DNA of 64,000 nucleotides from Flavobacterium sp. 1. GTDB taxonomy: Bacteria; Bacteroidota; Bacteroidia; Flavobacteriales; Flavobacteriaceae. Of this stretch, positions 58,979 to 64,000 are shown one piece after another; the stretch's first letter is position 1, and every line of letters begins with the position of its first letter. Location: the NCBI RefSeq assembly GCF_002797935.1, contig NZ_PGER01000001.1, positions 2,356,001 to 2,420,000 of the forward strand. The letters run 5' to 3'. The notes under the pieces were generated by a model. The model had not been told where the DNA came from and did not search any database. It saw nothing but the letters and a program-made list of their open reading frames with translations. The position numbers were made by a program, and so were the translations under genes.

Positions 58979-60769
58979 ATGAGCGACAAAACAAGAGGTG
59001 GTCAATTCATCGTAAAAGAAACAAAATGTGAAGATATATTCACACCGGAAGATTTCAACGAAGAGCAGTTAATGATGCGCGACTCTGTAAGAGAGTTTGT
59101 GGACAAAGAAATTTGGCCTAACAAAAACCGTTTCGAAAATAAAGATTATGCTTTTACCGAAGAATCCATGCGAAAAGCCGGAGATCTTGGTTTCTTAAGC
59201 GTAGCCGTTCCTGAAGCTTATGGCGGAATGGGAATGGGATTTGTAAATACTGTTTTGGTATGTGATTATATTTCGGGAGCAACGGGTTCATTCTCTACTG
59301 CTTTTGGAGCTCACACCGGAATTGGAACAATGCCAATCACACTTTACGGAACTGAGGAACAAAAACAAAAATATGTACCAAAATTAGCTACAGGCGAATG
59401 GTTTGGAGCCTATTGTTTGACTGAGCCGGGGGCTGGATCTGATGCCAATTCTGGAAAAACTAAAGCCGTTTTATCAGAAGATGGAAAAACATATTCGATC
59501 ACTGGACAAAAAATGTGGATTTCAAATGCAGGATTCTGTTCAGTATTTATTGTATTTGCAAGGATTGGTGAGGACAAAAATATCACTGGATTCATTTTGG
59601 AAAACACAAAAGATAACGGAATTTCTTTTGGAGAAGAAGAGCATAAATTAGGTATTCGCGCCTCTTCTACTCGTCAGGTTTTCTTCAATGAAACTAAAGT
59701 TCCTGTTGAAAACATGCTGTCTGAAAGAGGAAATGGTTTCAAAATTGCCATGAATGCCTTAAACATTGGCCGTATCAAATTGGCAGCTGCCTGTTTGGAC
59801 GCACAACGCAGAGTAATCACTGGGGCGGTTCATTATTCTAATGAAAGAATCCAGTTCAATACTGCTATTTCTCAATTTGGAGCTATCCGTTCTAAATTGG
59901 CCCAAATGGCAACTTCATGTTACGCTGGAGAAAGTGCTACGTACCGCGCTGCAAAAGATATTGAAGACAGAATCACCGCTCGTGAATCAGAAGGTGTTTC
60001 ACATCAAGAATCAGAATTGAAAGGTGTGGAAGAATATGCTATTGAGTGTTCTATCTTAAAAGTAGCTGTTTCGGAAGACGTTCAAAACTGTGCCGATGAA
60101 GGAATTCAAATCTTTGGAGGAATGGGATTCTCAGAAGACACGCCTATGGAAAGTGCCTGGAGAGATGCCCGTATTGCCCGTATCTATGAAGGAACTAACG
60201 AAATCAACAGAATGCTTTCGGTTGGAATGCTGATCAAAAAAGCGATGAAAGGTCATGTTGATTTACTAGGACCTGCTTCTAAAGTACAGGAGGAATTAAT
60301 GGGAATTCCGTCTTTTGACACTCCTGATTATTCTGAATTGTTTGCTGAAGAAAAAGAAATGATCGGTAAATTGAAAAAAGCATTCCTAATGGTTGCCGGT
60401 GGAGCTGTTCAAAAATACGGTCCTGACTTAGACGCACACCAACAATTACTGATGGCTGCTTCGGATATTTTAATCGAAATCTACATGGCCGAAAGTACTA
60501 TCTTGAGAACCGAAAAATTAGCCAAAACAAACGGTGCGGACACAATAAAAGAACAAATCGCAATGGCTCAATTATACCTGTACCAAGCAGTTGACATCGT
60601 AACACAAAAAGGAAAAGAAAGCATTATTTCTTTTGCCGAAGGCGATGAACAGCGCATGATGTTAATGGGATTACGCCGTTACACTAAATACGTCAACATG
60701 CCAAATGTTGTTGGTTTGAGGGAAACAATCACCTCAAAATTAGTTGCTGAGAATGCTTACTGTTTCTAA
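58979..60769 (+). CDS. Acyl-CoA dehydrogenase, 596 aa
   Basis: The enzyme has YCLTEPGAGSDANSGKTKAV and MWISNAGFCSVFIVFARIGE (FAD and substrate motifs), LGIRASSTRQVFF, IQIFGGMGFSEDTPMESAWR and RIYEGTNEINRMLSVGM, with the catalytic Glu in YEGTNEI. A C-terminal extension of about 170 residues is as in the larger bacterial enzymes. It performs the first beta-oxidation step and ends the operon before a terminator. Confidence 0.92.
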   Translation: MSDKTRGGQFIVKETKCEDIFTPEDFNEEQLMMRDSVREFVDKEIWPNKNRFENKDYAFTEESMRKAGDLGFLSVAVPEAYGGMGMGFVNTVLVCDYISGATGSFSTAFGAHTGIGTMPITLYGTEEQKQKYVPKLATGEWFGAYCLTEPGAGSDANSGKTKAVLSEDGKTYSITGQKMWISNAGFCSVFIVFARIGEDKNITGFILENTKDNGISFGEEEHKLGIRASSTRQVFFNETKVPVENMLSERGNGFKIAMNALNIGRIKLAAACLDAQRRVITGAVHYSNERIQFNTAISQFGAIRSKLAQMATSCYAGESATYRAAKDIEDRITARESEGVSHQESELKGVEEYAIECSILKVAVSEDVQNCADEGIQIFGGMGFSEDTPMESAWRDARIARIYEGTNEINRMLSVGMLIKKAMKGHVDLLGPASKVQEELMGIPSFDTPDYSELFAEEKEMIGKLKKAFLMVAGGAVQKYGPDLDAHQQLLMAASDILIEIYMAESTILRTEKLAKTNGADTIKEQIAMAQLYLYQAVDIVTQKGKESIISFAEGDEQRMMLMGLRRYTKYVNMPNVVGLRETITSKLVAENAYCF

Positions 60770-60798
60770 ATATTTACACCTTTTTAGTTTTTATTTGT

Positions 60799-60838
60799 AA
60801 AAAACCGCTGTTGTCCCTGAATGACAAAGCGGTTTTTT
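60799..60838 (+). terminator. fad operon terminator
   Basis: AAAAAACCGCT...TTGTC pairs with GACAA...AGCGGTTTTTT, with one bulged G. Confidence 0.8.
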
Positions 60839-60840
60839 TA

Positions 60841-61271
60841 TGTGCTAATAGTTTGGCTTGTTGAACAATGCTTACTGAAATTATTACTACCCTTAACTCA
60901 TTATTAATTTTTGAAACAGAAAAATTTACTTCAATCGGGGCTCAAAGAAAACATTTTGCTTTTTTGCCATCATTCAAAAAAATAATCTAAGGTTTAACTA
61001 TAGTCAACGGTTTCAACCGTTGGAGAGAATAATAATCGAGCTCAGGTTATAATTATAATGATTCGTCAATTTTCCGTTTTCGACATCAAGGTTCTTACCA
61101 TTAATTTTTGAATACCAATCAATTTTAACTCCTCCGCCTATATAAAAATTCTATTGTTCTTTAACAGAATATTATTTTTGGCATTGACCAATAATAACAG
61201 ATATTTATTTTTCAGCCAATCCCACAAATCAGTTTTACTTGAAACAAAAGACAATAGAAAATCTGAAAAAA
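60841..61271. other. Non-coding stretch with possible gene remnant
   Basis: There is no intact gene. On the minus strand, 61152-61013 is open and reads GGGVKIDWYSKINGKNLDVE and NGKLTNHYNYNL before a stop, with a stop just upstream of it. This could be the tail of a decayed surface-protein gene. Confidence 0.35.
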
Positions 61272-61778
61272 TTATTTTTTTTTCAATTTCTCAATGTCTC
61301 CACTATAGTTAATCGGAGCCCGATTGTTAGAATTAATATTTAAAGAAGCTCCGCCATCAAAAAAGACTGTTAAAAAAACAGAATAAGAATCAGATGAATC
61401 TCGAACATCGGCTTTTATTATATACTTTTTTTTGCCTTTTTCAACTGAATAGTTTTTTATGGGACCTTTAAAATATAAACCGCCTCCACCGCCATAAGCC
61501 ACTCCACTGTATGCTCTCCCAAAAAAAGGCATTTCACTGTGAATGGAATCATTTTTCAATCTAAAATAGTTTGAATTTGTAGTCAGATCAATACTTCTCC
61601 CGCTTTGCGGATAAGCTCTATCTCCCACAAATTCAAATTCCTTGGAATCAATAAGAGCTTCTACTTCTTTTTGTTTTGCTAGTTTTTGCTCTTCTTTTAT
61701 CTGCTGTTTTGTTTTTTCCTGTCCAAAGCCTATCAGCATTGAAAGAGAAAGAAAAAAAGATAATACCAATGTTTTCAT
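61272..61778 (-). CDS. DUF4251 domain secreted protein
   Basis: The 168-residue protein has a signal peptide (LVLSFFLSLSMLIGFGQ), then a KEEQKLAKQKEVEALIDSKE helix and a beta-rich DUF4251 core (FEFVGDRAYPQSGRSIDLTT, LYFKGPIKNY, SYSVFLTVFFDGGASLNINS). The family is a lipocalin-like fold of unknown function, abundant in Bacteroidota. Neighbouring META lipoprotein gene is on the same strand. Confidence 0.85.
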   Translation of the reverse strand: MKTLVLSFFLSLSMLIGFGQEKTKQQIKEEQKLAKQKEVEALIDSKEFEFVGDRAYPQSGRSIDLTTNSNYFRLKNDSIHSEMPFFGRAYSGVAYGGGGGLYFKGPIKNYSVEKGKKKYIIKADVRDSSDSYSVFLTVFFDGGASLNINSNNRAPINYSGDIEKLKKK

Positions 61779-61823
61779 AATCCTTTGATTTTTATAATTC
61801 TATAAACGAATAATTTAAAAAAA

Positions 61824-62255
61824 TCACTTCAGGCGAGCAAACCGCATCATCACAATATTACCTAACAAAAAGTTTAAGGTTTTACCATTGTCAGTTATCG
61901 TGTACGATTCAATTTTATTTAAGGTTTCCATATAAAACGAATCCCCATTTCCTTCACAAGCCATCATAGTCATGCTTATTTTGGCGTCTTTAAAATTAAT
62001 TTTAGCGCCATCTATAAGTAAAGCACCAAAATACTCATTACAGCTATTGTTGCCTGTAATTTTGTTTTCTGCCAAATTAAAAGCAATTGTTGGCTTTTTG
62101 TTAGGAAACAAACCATCAAAAGCAATTTTGGGTCCAGTCATATATTTCAATTCCCAAGTGCCTTCGATTGAAGCTTTTTTCCCTGCTGTTTTTGATGTAC
62201 CGCATGAAACAAAACTCATGCAAACAAAAACCACAAATACCATTATTACCCTCAT
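61824..62255 (-). CDS. META-domain (HslJ-like) lipoprotein
   Basis: From Met at 62255 the product has about 143 residues with a lipoprotein signal (MVFVVFVCMSFVSCG, Cys about 19). An upstream in-frame ATG at 62276 would put seven residues before the signal and is less likely. META pattern: GTWELKYMTGP, FNLAENKITGNNSCNEYFG, MTMMACEGNGDSFYMETLNK and LNFLLGNIVMMRFARL. Related HslJ proteins are linked to stress or antibiotic tolerance at the outer membrane. Confidence 0.85.
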   Translation of the reverse strand: MRVIMVFVVFVCMSFVSCGTSKTAGKKASIEGTWELKYMTGPKIAFDGLFPNKKPTIAFNLAENKITGNNSCNEYFGALLIDGAKINFKDAKISMTMMACEGNGDSFYMETLNKIESYTITDNGKTLNFLLGNIVMMRFARLK

Positions 62256-62378
62256 GATCAATAATTTAAAAATCATATAACGTAAAAATAAGAAAAATTA
62301 ATAAGAAAAAGACATTCCGATTTCAAATTTGCTTTTTAAAAAAGGTATGATTATTTTCGTAAAAAAGAAAAAACAAAT

Positions 62379-62903
62379 ATGACATTATTAGAAATAGGTT
62401 CTCGAATTGAACACCCGCAATATGGAAAAGGAGTGATAACCAATGTCTCGTCGAGAGAGTATTGGGTAACGTTTATAGAAAATGGACTGGAAACAATCCC
62501 TTTGAATGATGACTTTAAAGTTATAGAAGCAACTGTTGACGAAGTAGATACAGTAAGTTTTTCGGAAGTGGAACAAAGCCTCAGAGATCTTTTGAAAAAA
62601 TGGTCGGATGTTTCCGAAATCGTGCCCATTGGAGATAAATGGAAAGGCGGCAAACTGATTTTGGAACCGGGCCAAGCGGGATTAGCTTCCAAAGAAATTC
62701 CTATCGACGCCTTTTTTCATAAAATAATAATGGTTCGTGACCGCTTGCGCGTTATGGAACAAAAAATAAACAGCAGTAAAATAGAAGAAATAGAAAAGAT
62801 TGAATTACAGCAATACATTACCCGTATTTATGGAAGTTTAACTTCATTCAATATATTATTTAAATCACCAACGAACCATTTTGTAGGCGAAAAATCAAAA
62901 TAG
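62379..62903 (+). CDS. Hypothetical cytoplasmic protein with CarD-like SH3 start
   Basis: The 174-residue protein starts with EIGSRIEHPQYGKGVITNVS and EYWVTFIENGLETIPL, the small SH3-like barrel seen at the ends of UvrD-type helicases and CarD. The rest is helical (SFSEVEQSLRDLLKKWSDVS, KIEEIEKIELQQYITRIYGS). It probably binds a protein or nucleic acid; the specific function is unknown. It is monocistronic. Confidence 0.7.
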   Translation: MTLLEIGSRIEHPQYGKGVITNVSSREYWVTFIENGLETIPLNDDFKVIEATVDEVDTVSFSEVEQSLRDLLKKWSDVSEIVPIGDKWKGGKLILEPGQAGLASKEIPIDAFFHKIIMVRDRLRVMEQKINSSKIEEIEKIELQQYITRIYGSLTSFNILFKSPTNHFVGEKSK

Positions 62904-62974
62904 ATTTAACCCTGCATTAATTTTAATACGCTTTTTTATACGTAATTTTATCATTCACTTCAATTTTTAAAATC

Positions 62975-63502
62975 ATGAAAAAAATAATCTTATTAATCGC
63001 AGTCATTATTATTGCAATAATTGGCTGTAAAACCAAAAGCAGCTCAGCTGACTCAAAAAGCCTAAATCTGGTATTTGAATCCAAAAGCAACAGCAAAGTA
63101 AGCGGAACAGCTACATTTACAGAAAAAAACGGCAAAGTAACTTTTATCGCAAAAATTACTGGACTGCAGCCAGGAATTCACGCTATTCATATCCACGAAA
63201 AATCAGATTGCTCCGCAGCAGATGGGAGTTCAGCAGGAGGGCATTGGAATCCTACTTTTAAAAAACATGGAAAATGGGGAGACGCAGAACATCATAAAGG
63301 TGATATAGGTAATTTTACTGCAGATGTAAAAGGAAATGGCACCATCACTTTTACAACAGACGAGTGGTCTATTGGCGGCGATGACCCAACAAAAGATATT
63401 TTAGGAAAAGGGCTTATTGTTCACCAAGGAGCCGATGACTATGTAAGCCAGCCTGCAGGAAATGCTGGAGCAAGAGTTGCTTGTTCGGCAATAATCAAAT
63501 AA
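62975..63502 (+). CDS. sodC: Cu-Zn superoxide dismutase family lipoprotein
   Basis: The 175-residue protein has a lipoprotein signal (LLIAVIIIAIIGCK). The Cu-Zn SOD motifs are GIHAIHIHEKSDCSAADGSS (Cu His pair and the disulfide Cys), GGHWNPTFKKHG, HHKGDIGNFTADVKG (Zn ligands), GLIVHQGADDY (Cu His) and GNAGARVACSAI with the second Cys and the active-site Arg. All key residues are present. It is predicted to dispose of superoxide in the periplasm, held on a membrane by lipid. Confidence 0.92.
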   Translation: MKKIILLIAVIIIAIIGCKTKSSSADSKSLNLVFESKSNSKVSGTATFTEKNGKVTFIAKITGLQPGIHAIHIHEKSDCSAADGSSAGGHWNPTFKKHGKWGDAEHHKGDIGNFTADVKGNGTITFTTDEWSIGGDDPTKDILGKGLIVHQGADDYVSQPAGNAGARVACSAIIK

Positions 63503-63516
63503 AAAACTAATCTCGT

Positions 63517-64000
63517 TTGAAAGAGAAAGAACAGCATTATTTTAAAAACGCATCAGCATGGCGGAAATGGTTACACGATAATCATGATTTGTCAGCTGGT
63601 GTGTATTTAATTTTCTATAAAGTAAACAGCCCTTTCGAAAGCATGCGTTGGGAAGAAGCAGTTCAAGTAGCAATTTGCTATGGCTGGATTGATTCTACCG
63701 TCAAAAAAATTGATGAACACAGCAGAAGACAACTCTTTACTCCCAGAAAAAATAAAAGCATTTGGAGCAAACTCAATAAAACTTATATCGAAAAACTCAT
63801 TGTTGACAATTTGATGCATCAAAGCGGATTGTCTAAAATTGAGATTGCCAAGCAGAATGGCTCTTGGACATCCTCAGATGCAGTCGAAGATTTAATAATT
63901 CCAGAGGATTTAAAATTAGCTTTTGAACAAAACCAAATGGCATACGAAAACTATCAAAAGTTCAGTCCTTCTTATCGAAAAAACTATCTCCATTGGCTCA
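63517..64000 (+). CDS. YdeI/OmpD-associated family protein (5' part, cut by window edge)
   Basis: An open frame with no ATG runs from TTG at 63517 (in-frame TAA at 63508) to the window end, reading LKEKEQHYFKNASAWRKWLH, then SAGVYLIFYKVNSPFESMRW and EEAVQVAICYGWIDSTVKKI. WEEAVQVAICYGWID and the FTPRKNKSIWSKLNK segment are the YdeI/OmpD-associated signature. TTG is the only reasonable start. Function is uncertain (linked to polymyxin or bacteriocin tolerance in enterobacteria). Confidence 0.8.
   Translation, partial: MKEKEQHYFKNASAWRKWLHDNHDLSAGVYLIFYKVNSPFESMRWEEAVQVAICYGWIDSTVKKIDEHSRRQLFTPRKNKSIWSKLNKTYIEKLIVDNLMHQSGLSKIEIAKQNGSWTSSDAVEDLIIPEDLKLAFEQNQMAYENYQKFSPSYRKNYLHWL

Overview
The window looks like a chromosome segment of a Flavobacterium-type Bacteroidota. 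It is AT-rich, and many promoters carry the Bacteroidota -7 element TAnnTTTG, often with no ribosome binding site. There are type IX secretion (T9SS) C-terminal sorting domains, many secreted or lipoprotein signal peptides, and bacillithiol (bshB1) and menaquinone (menF) genes.

Layout. 1-5.5 kb: the 5' end of a BlaI-type repressor with an operator array, an ADP-ribosyltransferase-like protein, a REP-associated transposase (RAYT) unit, an ArsR regulator, a proline dehydrogenase-like protein, an SDR and an L,D-transpeptidase. 5.8-16.9 kb: two M28 peptidases, cobA-moaD, rocD with a divergent Lrp regulator, a dienelactone hydrolase-like protein, a PAS histidine kinase, tRNA-His, bshB1, menF and a hotdog thioesterase. 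17-34.5 kb: surface proteins, a T9SS nuclease, purL, a 925-aa T9SS protein, a patatin, an acyl-CoA ligase and a proline iminopeptidase-like lipoprotein. Two inserted genes (24.5-27.3 kb and 34.6-35.9 kb) are each followed by a displaced copy of the 3' end of the gene upstream of them (purL and the iminopeptidase).

36-54 kb is the standout region, an RNA-repair/defence island. It holds an IS5-like element, a DEDDh exonuclease, a slipin (SPFH/Band-7), a run of tRNA and tRNA-like sequences (39.0-39.93 kb), a kinase-like protein and a two-gene STAND NTPase/effector pair sharing a Gly/Asn-rich amyloid-like motif. It continues with RtcB RNA ligase, two HEPN/AbiV-type proteins, and a RING/TerD-like protein. 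The RING gene is preceded by five copies of a 20-bp repeat interleaved with tRNA pieces, one of which is a tRNA-Asp(GTC) interrupted by 44 nt in its anticodon stem. An HD-domain protein and a WYL regulator close the island. Four sites (39.4, 47.8, 48.4 and 51.95 kb) share an operator-promoter module with nearly constant spacing, so slipin, rtcB, a HEPN gene and the RING gene probably form one regulon, plausibly under the WYL protein. Inference: damaged or cleaved tRNA is sensed, processed and religated by RtcB on an SPFH/tRNA-like-RNA scaffold.

54-64 kb: a fatty acid beta-oxidation operon (MarR, fadJ-type, thiolase, acyl-CoA dehydrogenase) interrupted twice by four-helix-bundle (S23/IVS-type) genes, each lying exactly between long inverted repeats. 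Small lipoproteins, a SodC and the 5' part of a YdeI-family gene follow. All family calls come from reading motifs; no database search was run.
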